Made by a program: the position numbers and the translations under genes
The notes under the pieces: generated by a model
What the model was told of the DNA's origin: nothing
Database searches by the model: none
Seen by the model: the letters and a program-made list of their open reading frames with translations, nothing else
Shown: in pieces, positions 35,516-44,980 of the stretch
How the letters are laid out: each line of letters opens with the position of its first letter
How positions within the stretch are numbered: position 1 is the first letter of the stretch
DNA from: Myxococcota bacterium
Lineage (GTDB): Bacteria > Myxococcota_A > UBA796 > CAJQPC01
Length of the DNA stretch: 58,922 nucleotides
Direction: 5' to 3'
NCBI GenBank assembly: GCA_023150775.1
Contig: JAKLKE010000008.1
Location: 1 to 58,922 of the forward strand

Positions 35516-36943
35516 GTGCGCCGCCAAGTCTTCCCGCTCCTGCTCCTCTCCTCCGCCGCCTGCTCCTTGCAGGTGCCCAAGCCCACGGCCTGCGCCACGA
35601 ACGTCGAGTGCCGCGACGCCTTCGGCCAAGGCTCCGTCTGCGGCGAGGAGGGCTACTGCGAGGCCGCCGCGGTGCCCGAGCGCTGCGTGGCCTCCTCCCC
35701 CGACGCCCTCACCCTGCCCCTCGATCCGGCGACCACCCACCTCATCGCCACGCAGTTTGACCACCAGCTAGAGAGCCACGTCGCCCGCTTCCGCGCCGTC
35801 GAGCTCGCCGTGAGCCAAGCGAACGACAACGCGGGCTTAGAGGGCGTCAACTTCGCCGTGCTGCACTGCACCAACGAAGAAGACTTCAACGGCGACGGCC
35901 TCACGAAGGACGAGGCGGCGGTGGAGCTCGGCGCCTGGCTCGCCGACTCCTTGGGTGTGTCCGCCACCGTCGGCCCGGCGTCTTCAGGCCGCGTCGAGGC
36001 GGTCTACGAGGCCACCAAAGGCGCGGGGATGCTGACGATCTCCCCATCCGCCACCAGCCCCGCGCTCACCGCCTTGGACGGCCTGAGCGCCACCGACAGC
36101 GAGCCCGGCCTGCTCTGGCGCACGGCCCCGCCGGACTCTCTCCAAGGTGCGGTGATGGCGGCCGACCTCTTGGAGCGCGGCGTGCGCAAGGCCTCGGTGA
36201 TCTACGAGGTCGGCGCCTACGGCGAGGGCCTGGACGAGGTCTTCACCACGGCCTTTGAGGCCGGCGGCGGCGAGGCGACGTCCTACCCCTACACCGGCGA
36301 AGACTTCGGCGGTGCCACGGCCGACGCCTTGACCAGCGGCCCCGAGGAGGTGCTCTTCATCTCCTCCGACGTGGCCGATCTCACCGGCTTCTTAGACGCG
36401 GCGGGGGTGCTCAGCGGCTACGCCAGCCTGGGCCTGTTCTTGCCCGACACCGCCCGCACCGCCGACCTCCTGGCGAACGTGAACGAGGACGCCCAGGCGC
36501 TCTTCCCCAACGTGCGCGGCACCGGCCCGTCCGTGCCCGCAGGCACCGTCTACGACGCCTTCAAGGCGAGCTACGTCGCCGCCTGGCAAGACGACGCCTC
36601 GGCCTACTCCTACACCGCCCACGCCTACGACGCCGCCTGGATGCTGATCTACGGCTTCGCCTGGGTTCAGTACCAAGAGGACGGCCAGGCCTCCGGCCTC
36701 AACCTCGCCCGAGGCCTGCGGAAGCTCTCCGCGCCGGGCGTGCCCGCCGCCGACCAGGTCCCCGTGCGCCCATCGAGCTGGAACGAGGTGAAGGCGAGCT
36801 TCTCCGACGGCGCCGCGGTGAACCTCCTCGGGGCCTCAGGGCAGCTCGACTACGATCCGGTGACGGAGGAGACGACGGGGCCGATCGACGTGTGGGTGAT
36901 TCAGGACGGGGAGTTTGTGGTGGAGGGGGTGGTGGAGCCTTAG
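35516..36943 (+). CDS. LivK-like periplasmic-binding lipoprotein with Cys-rich N-terminus
   Basis: The 475-residue product starts at GTG 35516 (GGAGGT upstream) and has a lipobox (LSSAAC-S). Residues ~25-55 are Cys-rich (CATNVECRDAFGQGSVCG, then EEGYC). The rest is a type I periplasmic-binding fold like branched-chain amino acid receptors: RAVELAVSQANDNAGLEGVN, VSATVGPASSGRVEAVYEAT, AYGEGLDEVFTTAFEAGGGE. No permease or ATPase is nearby, so a ligand-sensing or scavenging role outside the membrane is likely. Divergent from the kinase at 33758. Confidence 0.8.
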   Translation: MRRQVFPLLLLSSAACSLQVPKPTACATNVECRDAFGQGSVCGEEGYCEAAAVPERCVASSPDALTLPLDPATTHLIATQFDHQLESHVARFRAVELAVSQANDNAGLEGVNFAVLHCTNEEDFNGDGLTKDEAAVELGAWLADSLGVSATVGPASSGRVEAVYEATKGAGMLTISPSATSPALTALDGLSATDSEPGLLWRTAPPDSLQGAVMAADLLERGVRKASVIYEVGAYGEGLDEVFTTAFEAGGGEATSYPYTGEDFGGATADALTSGPEEVLFISSDVADLTGFLDAAGVLSGYASLGLFLPDTARTADLLANVNEDAQALFPNVRGTGPSVPAGTVYDAFKASYVAAWQDDASAYSYTAHAYDAAWMLIYGFAWVQYQEDGQASGLNLARGLRKLSAPGVPAADQVPVRPSSWNEVKASFSDGAAVNLLGASGQLDYDPVTEETTGPIDVWVIQDGEFVVEGVVEP

Positions 36944-36970
36944 GGGTGGTGGTGGGGCGCTCAGAACGCC

Positions 36971-38824
36971 TCACTCACACAAGACGACGTCGTCGCCCCG
37001 CTTCACCTTGAGCGTGCCCGCCTCAGCGAGCTGCACCTGGCAACTCCCGCTCAGCTCTGGTCCAGCGGATGAGCTGCGGAAGGTGATGTTCACCTTGTGA
37101 GCGCCTTGGGGCAGGGTCAAGGTGCAGGGGGTGGAGCACGGATCATGGCCCTTGACGCTGGCCTCGGCGTCGGCGGGCAGAGACCCAACGCGGAGCTTGC
37201 CCGTCGGGGCGGGAGCTTTGGGCGGGGGTGGAGGCTTCACCACGGTTGAGACGGGCGGCGTGTCTTCTTTGGTCTTGTCGCGTTTGGATACCCCTTGAGC
37301 GGTGGGGGCGGTCTCAGGGGCCTGTTCCGCTGGGGCGTTCGGCTGAGCCAAATCGCCCGCTGTCGCTCCTTCGACCACTTCCGTGGGCTGCGACACCACC
37401 GCTGGGGGCTCGACCGGCAGCTCCTCTCCACCATCCCCCACAGACAGCGCCAGGGCGATCATGCCGCCGACCCCGAGCCCGGCGCCGATGACGGCCAGGA
37501 GCATTACCCAGATAAAACGGCGTGATCGAGGTTTGGTCCGCTCGCCGGAGGGTTCATCGTCGAGATCCAGCTCCTCTAATGTGTCGGTCGGCTGGTGTTC
37601 AGGTGATGTGGTGCGGCGCTTCGGGAGCACGCGGATCGGGGGCGGGGCGAGTCCAGCGGTGACGGTCAGCGGTGAGGCGGCGTGTGATTGAGGTAACCTT
37701 CCCAAATGCGTCGGGGCGACAGGCGCGGAGAGGCGTTTGGAGATGATGGGTGCCTCATCCCTGCGGAGCGCGATCGTCGCGTCGTCCGCGAACGGTGGCG
37801 CAGCCTTCGTTGTCTCAGGAGGCTTGGCGTCGAGTACGCCCGCGGGTACGAACAACGTGCCATCGGGGGGCGTCGCGGGGAGCACCTCTCGACGGCGATA
37901 CAGTGGATCTACCACAGTCTCGCCGAGCTGATCGAGCCCAAAACGGGGGATCGGCTGCTTGTTCATCAGCTCACGCAAGGAGGCGCGGAGCGTCTGCGCG
38001 TCAGGTCGCCGGTCGGGATCGTAACGTAAGGTGCGTGAGATCAGCTCCAGGACGGCGTCTCGACCCGGGCCCTCGGGAAGATCCACCAAGCTCATCCGCG
38101 CGAGCCGCGCCTGAAGCGCCGGCCAGAACCGCTGCGGGCTCACCGAGAGTTTGCCCAACGGCTCACCGGAGAGCAGCTCCACCAAGGTCGCGCCCAAGGC
38201 GTAAATGTCCACAGGCGGGCCGGGCGGCCCAGCGTCAAAACACTCTGGCGCCATGTACAGCAGCGTACCAAAGGCCATGCTGCGGGTGGCGGCCTCGCGG
38301 GCGTCAAACTCGGCGCGAGCGGCGCCAAAGTCAAGCACCTTCACCGCGCCAGAGACCGTGAGCAAGATGTTGGAGGGCTTGATGTCTCTGTGTACGATAC
38401 GCAGCGGCTTGGCCTCGCCCGGCGGCACCCCGGCGTAGGCGGCGTCTAAGGCCGAGCACACTCGGCTGGTGATCTCCAAGGCCGACCACACCGGCAGCGG
38501 CCCATGATGCCGCAGCACCTGATCCAACGACAGGCCCACGAGGTGCTCCATCACGACGGTGACGTGCCCTCGCCAAGTGGTCAGGCGCTCCACCCGCACG
38601 ATGTTGTCGTGGTTGAGCCGGGACAACATCGCCGCCTCATCTCGCGCCCGGCGCAGGGCCTCCGGCTCCTTCGACCAGTCCTGCTTGAGCACCTTGAGCA
38701 CGACCGTTCGACTCAGCGCCCCGTCGTGGACACGGGCGACATACACCGTGCCGAAGGTCCCCGAGCCGAGGGTCTCCAGGAGCTGAATGTCATCGGGGAG
38801 CGAGGTGGAGAGGGTGGGGTTCAT
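36971..38824 (-). CDS. transmembrane Ser/Thr protein kinase with C-terminal PEGA domain
   Basis: The 617-residue product has a kinase domain at about 15-285: LETLGSGTFGTVYVARVHDG, VVLKVLKQDW, IVHRDIKPSNILLT, VLDFGAARAEFD, GTLLYMAPECF. A long linker follows, one TM helix near residue 450 (FIWVMLLAVIGAGLGVGGMI), and a C-terminal PEGA-like domain (GKLRVGSLPADAEASVKGHD, PCSTPCTLTLPQGAHKVNI). The PEGA part should sit in the periplasm and may sense envelope state. Its ATG overlaps the upstream lipoprotein stop (ATGA), with no separate RBS needed. Confidence 0.92.
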   Translation of the reverse strand: MNPTLSTSLPDDIQLLETLGSGTFGTVYVARVHDGALSRTVVLKVLKQDWSKEPEALRRARDEAAMLSRLNHDNIVRVERLTTWRGHVTVVMEHLVGLSLDQVLRHHGPLPVWSALEITSRVCSALDAAYAGVPPGEAKPLRIVHRDIKPSNILLTVSGAVKVLDFGAARAEFDAREAATRSMAFGTLLYMAPECFDAGPPGPPVDIYALGATLVELLSGEPLGKLSVSPQRFWPALQARLARMSLVDLPEGPGRDAVLELISRTLRYDPDRRPDAQTLRASLRELMNKQPIPRFGLDQLGETVVDPLYRRREVLPATPPDGTLFVPAGVLDAKPPETTKAAPPFADDATIALRRDEAPIISKRLSAPVAPTHLGRLPQSHAASPLTVTAGLAPPPIRVLPKRRTTSPEHQPTDTLEELDLDDEPSGERTKPRSRRFIWVMLLAVIGAGLGVGGMIALALSVGDGGEELPVEPPAVVSQPTEVVEGATAGDLAQPNAPAEQAPETAPTAQGVSKRDKTKEDTPPVSTVVKPPPPPKAPAPTGKLRVGSLPADAEASVKGHDPCSTPCTLTLPQGAHKVNITFRSSSAGPELSGSCQVQLAEAGTLKVKRGDDVVLCE

Positions 38825-39966
38825 GGGCAGGTGTTGGGAGCGTTGGGGGTGCCGTAGTCGGAATTAAAGTAGAATAAGTAAGCGCCCCCGCCTATATCCA
38901 CCCTCTGTGTTCTATAAACTACGTGGTCGGAGTTGTGAAGGGGGGTGTGGTAGGCATCGCCGGTCGTCTCACACCATGCGGTGCCGTCATCGTTCTCCCC
39001 GGCGGTTAACTTGTCAGGCTTGAGCTCGTAGGAGTAACCTGCATTGACGCCGGGCCATGTCCCAGCCCTGCCAACACCGACTGTTCCGTTGTAGTTTACG
39101 CTGTCGAGCGTGCGAGAGGCGATATCTGCGGCGGTGGTAGAAATTATCAGAGTCGTGCTGGCATCTTGCGTGAGCTCGAAGCCTGTGCGGGCGAAGCCAC
39201 CATACACGAAGTCGCAACTCGCACCGAGGTAGATGCTGTCGAAGCAGAAGACTGCTGTATCCTTCGGCTCGACCGCGATCACTTCATCGATCGTGAACGA
39301 TACGCTCCCATTGGTGCTATGCTGTCGCGTGATGGTTAGCGACTCCATGTAAACAGTATGTGTGCCATGAGGGTTGTAAACCTCAAACCACTCCCCTCGG
39401 GGGTCGGTGGTCGCTCGGCCCAGTATAAACAGCTCGCTGATCACCAGTTCTCCACCCGATACGGCGTAGCAGCTCGCCCCAATAGAGCCTTCGTCTACGG
39501 CCATATCACAGTCATTGTCGATCCCCTCCCAACAGCTATCGGAGTAGACTCCAGGGTTTGTGGTAGCGACGGCGTCATCGCAGTCCTCCCCGACGCTACC
39601 ATCGGCCCTCTCATCATTGGCGCTCTCAAAACCGTCGCCGTCTTGGTCGAAGTCGCTCGCGCCGTCGCAGTTCTGGTCGACGCCGTCGTACCAGGCGTCC
39701 TCGGCGCCAGGGTAGATCTCGGCGGCGGTCAGGCTGAGCCCGGCGCCGACGGCCTCGGCCAAGAACGTGCCGTCGTCGGGGTCGTCCCAGCAGTCTTCGT
39801 CTACGCCGAGACCATCGCCGTCTTTGTCGTTGTCGTTGCCGTCACAGTCTTGATCGACGCCGTCATACCAGACCTCTTCGGTCGGCACACAGTCGGACTT
39901 GAGCAGCTCCCAGCTCACGCGGCTTCCGCAGCCAAAGAGCACAAACAACAGACTCAGCGAGACCAC
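38821..39966 (-). CDS. MopE-repeat and lamin-tail-domain lipoprotein
   Basis: I start at GTG 39966, which has GGAGGTG upstream inside the preceding gene and gives a lipoprotein signal (VVSLSLLFVLFGC-G); the overlap with the preceding stop is 13 bases. The 381-residue product has about three MopE-type motifs (VDQDCDGNDNDKDGDGLGVD; VDQNCDGASDFDQDGDGFES; IDNDCDMAVDEG) then a lamin-tail domain (ELVISELFILGRATTDPRGE, WFEVYNPHGTHTVYMESLTI) ending in YGTPNAPNTCP. It is a close relative of the protein encoded at 43385-46779. Compared with it, about 20 extra residues (VVYRTQRVDIGGGAYLFYF) interrupt the end. Probably surface exposed and calcium binding. Confidence 0.82.
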   Translation of the reverse strand: MVSLSLLFVLFGCGSRVSWELLKSDCVPTEEVWYDGVDQDCDGNDNDKDGDGLGVDEDCWDDPDDGTFLAEAVGAGLSLTAAEIYPGAEDAWYDGVDQNCDGASDFDQDGDGFESANDERADGSVGEDCDDAVATTNPGVYSDSCWEGIDNDCDMAVDEGSIGASCYAVSGGELVISELFILGRATTDPRGEWFEVYNPHGTHTVYMESLTITRQHSTNGSVSFTIDEVIAVEPKDTAVFCFDSIYLGASCDFVYGGFARTGFELTQDASTTLIISTTAADIASRTLDSVNYNGTVGVGRAGTWPGVNAGYSYELKPDKLTAGENDDGTAWCETTGDAYHTPLHNSDHVVYRTQRVDIGGGAYLFYFNSDYGTPNAPNTCP

Positions 39967-41252
39967 TGCGCACCTCCGACCACCTGGGGGTAGAGCCAAG
40001 GCCCGGGCTGGCTCTCCATCGCCTTGAGCGCGCCAAGCTCGGCGCCGAGGATCAGCCGCACGGGCCCTACGGGCAAGGCCACCTGAGCCGCCAAGGCCCC
40101 CGACGCGGCGGCGCCGGCCTCGGGGGAGCTCGTCCAGGCCACCCGGGCTGATGCCGACCACAGCGAGGACTCACCGCCGCCAAGGCCCACAGACAGGAGC
40201 GGCCCAGCGCCAGGGGCAGCGCCGAAGCTCGGGGCCTCGACGGCCACCTGGGCGCCTTCAGCGGTGAGCAGCACCCGCTCAAACGCCACAGTGGGCTGGT
40301 TGAGCAGCAAGAGCCCTACGCCCAGGCTGAGGGGTTTGTCTCGACGGAGGCCGTAGAGCGCGCGCAGCTCATTGGGCAGGGCCGGGCCACCCAAGGGCGA
40401 GTCGGTCGGCATCGGCATCGGCGAGGCGCCGGGGCTGAGCCGCCCAGACACAGAGAGCGCGCCCAGGCGGGCCTCGGCGTTGAGGGTCGGCATAAACCCG
40501 AGGGCGTCGGCGCGAAGATCCTCCGTGGTGATCTCCGGCGCCACGCTCAGGGCGTAGCCCACGAGGCCGGTGACGCTCAGCGGCGCGGGCGCGCGCTCGG
40601 GGCGCGGGGGCTTGGCGCGCGGGGTCTTGGCGCGCGGCGCCTTGTCGGGCTCGTCGGGGAGCGGCCCGAGCTCATCGGGGAGCGGCGGGCCTCCGCCGAC
40701 GAGGCGCCGCTCACCCCACACGTTGAGCTCGACCCACTCGGCGGACCAGCCGAGATCGGCGCTGTACCATTGCACAAGGTGGGCGCCGAGGAGCACCCGG
40801 CGCTCGACGGCGTCGTAGATCACCTCACCGTCCACGACGACGACCTCGGGCCGGGTCGGGAACGACAACTCTAGGATGGCGTCTCCACGCATCCCGTTGA
40901 TGGCGGCGCGGTAGGCCTCCTCCACCTTCAGCCCGTAGGCCGGCTCGATCGGCGCCGTGAGGGCCGCAGCGCGCCGTAAGTACGCGTCGGCACGAACAGG
41001 ATCACCCCCGCGCAGAAGCTCATACGCCCCCTGCGCCATAAACAGGGCGCCGAGGGTGTCCCGGGGGATCGTCATCTCCAGGCAGCCCGCGCGCAGGGCG
41101 GCCTCGATGGCGTCGAGCTCGGCGGCGACGCTGTCTTCAGCGAAGGCGACGGGCTCGACGAGGGCCTGAACCCGCGTGGTGAGCGTGTCGGCGGTGACGC
41201 GCTCGACGCAGGCCGCCTCTGCGGAGGCGACAAACCATGACAGGAGAAGCAT
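39954..41252 (-). CDS. secreted protein of unknown family, first gene of the kinase operon
   Basis: ATG 41252 follows AAGGG and gives a short signal (MLLLSWFVASAEAA-C). The 432-residue product has an N-terminal helical region (VAAELDAIEAALRAGCLEMT; RADAYLRRAAALTAPIEPAY) of TPR-like character, a middle domain (VVVDGEVIYDAVERRVLLGA, HLVQWYSADLGWSAEWVELN), an Arg/Pro-rich linker (KAPRAKTPRAKPPRPERAP) and a beta-rich C-terminal part that may be an outer-membrane barrel. Longer reading upstream has no support. It is coupled to the lipoprotein and kinase downstream. Function unknown. Confidence 0.7.
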   Translation of the reverse strand: MLLLSWFVASAEAACVERVTADTLTTRVQALVEPVAFAEDSVAAELDAIEAALRAGCLEMTIPRDTLGALFMAQGAYELLRGGDPVRADAYLRRAAALTAPIEPAYGLKVEEAYRAAINGMRGDAILELSFPTRPEVVVVDGEVIYDAVERRVLLGAHLVQWYSADLGWSAEWVELNVWGERRLVGGGPPLPDELGPLPDEPDKAPRAKTPRAKPPRPERAPAPLSVTGLVGYALSVAPEITTEDLRADALGFMPTLNAEARLGALSVSGRLSPGASPMPMPTDSPLGGPALPNELRALYGLRRDKPLSLGVGLLLLNQPTVAFERVLLTAEGAQVAVEAPSFGAAPGAGPLLSVGLGGGESSLWSASARVAWTSSPEAGAAASGALAAQVALPVGPVRLILGAELGALKAMESQPGPWLYPQVVGGAQWSR

Positions 41253-41342
41253 ATTTCGCCCTTGAGGGTTGCAGGCTGAGAGCATATCATGACGGCGTGA
41301 TCGCACAACCGACAGCAGCCGCCGACTTGGAGCCTCACCGCC

Positions 41343-42155
41343 ATGCCTACCCCGCTCACCTTCGCCGCCGTCGGGGACGTCCATGGCGAGCACCGGGCGA
41401 TGGTGCGCCTCGTCTCGGGCCTCGCCCGCGCCCGCGGGGTGGAGCCCGCCGCGGTCTTGCAGGTCGGCGACTTTGAGCCCCACCGCCACGAAGACGACCT
41501 CGCGTCGATGGCGGCGCCCCAGAAATATCGCCACGTCGGCGACTTCCCGCGCTTCGTCCGCGGTGAAGAGGCCTACCCCTGGCCCCTCTACTTTATCGGC
41601 GGCAACCACGAGCCCTACGCCTTCCTCGACGAGACCCCAGACGGCGCGGCGCTGATCCCCGGCTGCCATTATCTCGGCCGCGTCGGCGTCACCGAGCTAG
41701 AGGGGCTTCGTGTGGTCGGCGTCTCGGGCATTCATCACCCCGAGCGCTCCCGTGGGCCGCGCCCGCCGGGCAGCACATTCCGCACGGTCTCCAACAAGGA
41801 GTTCACCTACTTCACTGAAGATGAGCTGGAGCGGGCCTTGGCGCTCGGCCCGGCGGACGTGCTCATGCTGCACGAGTGGCCCGCGGGCCTCGTCACCCTC
41901 GACGAGCTCAGCGCCGCCACGGGCCGCCGCTTCTTCGGTGAGGACGTCGGCAACACCCCCGCCCAGGCCCTCGTCGAGCTGCTGCGCCCCAAGCTGCTGC
42001 TCTTGGGGCACATGCACGTCCCCCTGCGCCGCACGCTGCGCTGGCCAGACGGCGGCGAGACCCAGGTGATCGCGCTCTCCCACGTCGGCGCGGGCCGGGA
42101 GAGCGTGGCCTTGATCGTGCGGGATGAGGACGGGACGCTGCGAGAGCTTCGTTAG
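41343..42155 (+). CDS. metallophosphoesterase
   Basis: The 270-residue product has the calcineurin-like metal motifs: AVGDVHGEH (D-x-H), LQVGDFEPH (GD), FIGGNHEPYAF (GNHE), HEWPAG and LLGHMHVPL (GHxH). It is cytoplasmic, with no signal. Substrate could be a phosphodiester or nucleotide; it cannot be told here. It is divergent from the gene at 41252 and its stop overlaps the converging lipoprotein stop by 4 bases. Confidence 0.9.
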   Translation: MPTPLTFAAVGDVHGEHRAMVRLVSGLARARGVEPAAVLQVGDFEPHRHEDDLASMAAPQKYRHVGDFPRFVRGEEAYPWPLYFIGGNHEPYAFLDETPDGAALIPGCHYLGRVGVTELEGLRVVGVSGIHHPERSRGPRPPGSTFRTVSNKEFTYFTEDELERALALGPADVLMLHEWPAGLVTLDELSAATGRRFFGEDVGNTPAQALVELLRPKLLLLGHMHVPLRRTLRWPDGGETQVIALSHVGAGRESVALIVRDEDGTLRELR

Positions 42156-43375
42156 AGGGCGGCGCAGCCGTCGTAGGCGTCGCAGGCGAAAGACTCGGTG
42201 CTGAACTGCGCGCCGCTGAAATAATCGCTCGCGACGTCGTCTGGGTTGTTGTCGTCGCCGCCGCTGCCCCAGTCGCAGCCGGTTGAGGTCACGGTCGCGT
42301 TGAGGTCGTCGCCGAGGTACACGCCGCCGCCGATGTCATCGGAGACGCCGCCACGCACCCCGGCCGTCGCGGTAGAACCCTCACAGACGACGGGGCCGAG
42401 GGAGTAGATGTTCCCTCCCAATGATCCCGAAGAATTGTTGACGACGAGGCTGTTGACCATCGTGAGTGAGCTGTTCACGTCGATGTAGATGCCACCCGCG
42501 AGCTGGCTGCTCGTGAACCCGGTGACCGTTACGTTTGTGGCGGATACCGATGACGCGACGAGGTACATCGCCCCACCGATGCGCGTGGTGGTGTTGCCCT
42601 CGACCCCCGTAAACACGGCGTCACGGATCGTCACATCACAACCCGATGCGTAGATCACGCCCCCACGCTCGGCCAGAGTCTCTGAGACGACGACATCCTC
42701 AATCAGGATCTCTGTAGGGGAGTCCGCCGTAGAACGGCAGAACAGCGCGCCCCCGGCCGGAAAGCGCGCGTCATCCTGGTGGAGCTCACTCCCCAAGCCG
42801 CTGACCATGCTGAGGGAGCTGATGTTGACGCCGTAGGGGACGGAGGGGTTGTCCTCAACCACAACGACCGACAGCAACGCGCCGCCGGAGAGGGTGGTCT
42901 GGTCAGAGCCCGCACCTTCGATGGTCACGTCCGCCGAGATTCGTAGGCTGGCGAACCACTCGCCCGCGCCCAGCACCAGGCGTCCGGGCGAGCTGAGGAC
43001 CAGCTCGGCGGGCGCCGTCTCAACCCCTGCGGCGAGCAGATCCTCAATGGAGGCCGCGCTGCCGTCTGCGCCATAAAAACAAGCCGCGAGGCCCTCGTCG
43101 GTCGCGCCGTCACAGTTGTTGTCGACCAGATCACACAGCTCCGTCGCCATGGGGTTGACCGCCGCGTCGCCGTCGTCGCAGTCATCCTCGGTGGTGTAGC
43201 CGTCGCCGTCGTCGTCGGCGGGCGGCGCTGTGTCATCGCTGTCATCGACCTCGGTGTCGTCGGAGTGTGGTTTGTCGTGGTCGTCACCACCGTGGCACGC
43301 GGCGAAGGCGAGGGCAAACCAGATGGCCCCGATGGGGAGCTGGCAAGATGCTGAGGTCAGCGGGAGGCGGGACAT
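42152..43375 (-). CDS. MopE-motif lipoprotein with parallel beta-helix domain
   Basis: The 407-residue product has a lipobox (FALAFAAC-H), an Asp-rich linker (HSDDTEVDDSDDTAPPADDD), one complete MopE motif (DGDGYTTEDDCDDGDAAVNP then LVDNNCDGATDEG), and a right-handed parallel beta-helix of the polymorphic outer-membrane/choice-of-anchor kind (TIEGAGSDQTTLSGGALLSV; GGVIYASGCDVTIRDAVFTG; GGIYIDVNSSLTMVNSLVVN). Likely surface exposed. Nine bases separate it from the next MopE gene upstream. Confidence 0.85.
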   Translation of the reverse strand: MSRLPLTSASCQLPIGAIWFALAFAACHGGDDHDKPHSDDTEVDDSDDTAPPADDDGDGYTTEDDCDDGDAAVNPMATELCDLVDNNCDGATDEGLAACFYGADGSAASIEDLLAAGVETAPAELVLSSPGRLVLGAGEWFASLRISADVTIEGAGSDQTTLSGGALLSVVVVEDNPSVPYGVNISSLSMVSGLGSELHQDDARFPAGGALFCRSTADSPTEILIEDVVVSETLAERGGVIYASGCDVTIRDAVFTGVEGNTTTRIGGAMYLVASSVSATNVTVTGFTSSQLAGGIYIDVNSSLTMVNSLVVNNSSGSLGGNIYSLGPVVCEGSTATAGVRGGVSDDIGGGVYLGDDLNATVTSTGCDWGSGGDDNNPDDVASDYFSGAQFSTESFACDAYDGCAAL

Positions 43376-43384
43376 GGTCAGCGC

Positions 43385-44980
43385 TCAGGGGCAGGTGTTG
43401 GCGGCGTTGGGGGTGCCGTAGTCAGACTTGGCGCCGCTGGTGTAGTAGGCGCTGCCCGTGGTCTCGCACCAGTTGGCGCCGTCATCGTTGTTGGTCGCGG
43501 TCAAGAAGTCTGGGTCCAGCTCGTAGGAATATCCACGGGTGACGCCTGGCCAAGCGCCTGCGGAGCCCCCGCCCAGCGATCCGTTGTAGTTGACCGTATC
43601 GAGGGTGCGCGAGGCCACGTCGGCCGCCATGGTCTCAATGGTGAGCGTGGTGTTGCTGTTCTGCGTGAGCAAGAAGCCGGTACCGGCGAGGGCGCCGTAC
43701 TCGAAGTCGCACAGCGCGCCTAAGTAGGTGTCCACATTGCAGAACACGACGGTGTCTTGGGGCGAAACCGCGATGACCTCGTTGATGGTGAAGGAGCTGT
43801 CGGGGTCCGCGGTGTGCGAGCGGACGATCGTCATCGACTCCATGTAGACCGTGCGGGTGGTGTGGGGGTTGTACACCTCAAACCACTCCGCTTGGGGATC
43901 GGTCCCGGCGTCACCGTAGATGAACAACTCACTAATCAGCAGCTCACCATACGGCGCGATGTAGCAGTTGGCGCCCACGCGGCCCTCGTCCACCGCCACG
44001 TCACAGTCCTCATCGACACCGTTCCAGCAGGTGTCGCTCGTGATCCCAGGATTGACCGAGGAGGCTGCGTCGTCGCAGTCGCCGCCGTCGGTGGCCGAGT
44101 ATGACCCAGACGGATCACAGGTGCTCACCGTCGATCCCGTCACCCCATAGGTGTCGCTGTCGGCGTCGAGGTAATACGTGGTCTTCCCGGTCGAGGCCAC
44201 GCCAGAGTCGGCGTCGTCGGCGGATCCGTTACAGTCTTCGTCGGTGTTCGCGGCGTCGCAGATCTCAGGGAGACCAGGGTTGACCGAGCTGCTAGAGTCG
44301 TTGCAGTCGCCCGTGGGCCGAGAGCTGAGCGCCTCGCCGCTGTCGGAGCAGTCGGAGTCCGAGGACGCGACCGTGGAGCTGCTGTCGGGCCGGTAACCGT
44401 CGTTGTCTGAGTCTTTGTAGCAGGTCTCCAGACCGTCACAGGTCTGATCGGTCCCGTCGCCGATGGTCTCCGTCGCCCCAGGGTTGATGGTCGAGCTCGA
44501 GTCGTTGCAGTCTCCGGTTGGGTCGGACGCGGTGGCCTCATCGGTGTCTTGACAGTCGGTGTCTGTCGAAGATTTTGTGGACGTCGAGTTGGGCCGATAC
44601 CCATCGTTGTCATCGTCGAGGAAGCAGGTCTCGGTGTTGTTGCAGTTTTGATCCACCTCGTCGCCGGTGATCTCCGTCGCGCCGGGGTTGATGCTGGCGC
44701 TGCCGTCGTTGCAGTCGCCGGTGACGTCGGCCGTAGAGCCCTCGCCGGAGTCGCTGCAGTCGGTGTCCGAGGAGGTGACGGTGCCCGAGGAGAGGTAGTA
44801 GCCGTCGTTGTCTACGTCGATGAAGCAGATCTCTTTGAGATCGCAGTCTTGATCGACGCCGTCGCCGGTGATCTCGGTGTTGCCCGGGTACCGCGTCGCG
44901 AGGGTGTCGTCACAGTCCGTCGTGGGCTCGGTGGACTTGGCCTCGCCGCTGTCGGTGCAGTCTGTGTCCGAAGAGCTCAC
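43385..44980 (-). CDS. 3' part of a frame-disrupted MopE-repeat/lamin-tail lipoprotein gene
   Basis: This frame starts inside the gene that begins at 46779; its true reading runs upstream past the GTG at 44980 to about 45270 (…NTDCNDSNSSINTAATEI, VDQNCDSKETCFKDSDNDGY). It holds about six MopE-type repeats with the ladder DGYRP/DSDCSDSGEA/GDCNDSSSSINPGATEI and then a lamin-tail domain (ELLISELFIYGDAGTDPQAE) ending NAANTCP. Alone it has no signal peptide, so it would not reach the surface. It is the downstream piece of a ~1,130-codon gene. Confidence 0.75.
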   Translation of the reverse strand: MSSSDTDCTDSGEAKSTEPTTDCDDTLATRYPGNTEITGDGVDQDCDLKEICFIDVDNDGYYLSSGTVTSSDTDCSDSGEGSTADVTGDCNDGSASINPGATEITGDEVDQNCNNTETCFLDDDNDGYRPNSTSTKSSTDTDCQDTDEATASDPTGDCNDSSSTINPGATETIGDGTDQTCDGLETCYKDSDNDGYRPDSSSTVASSDSDCSDSGEALSSRPTGDCNDSSSSVNPGLPEICDAANTDEDCNGSADDADSGVASTGKTTYYLDADSDTYGVTGSTVSTCDPSGSYSATDGGDCDDAASSVNPGITSDTCWNGVDEDCDVAVDEGRVGANCYIAPYGELLISELFIYGDAGTDPQAEWFEVYNPHTTRTVYMESMTIVRSHTADPDSSFTINEVIAVSPQDTVVFCNVDTYLGALCDFEYGALAGTGFLLTQNSNTTLTIETMAADVASRTLDTVNYNGSLGGGSAGAWPGVTRGYSYELDPDFLTATNNDDGANWCETTGSAYYTSGAKSDYGTPNAANTCP

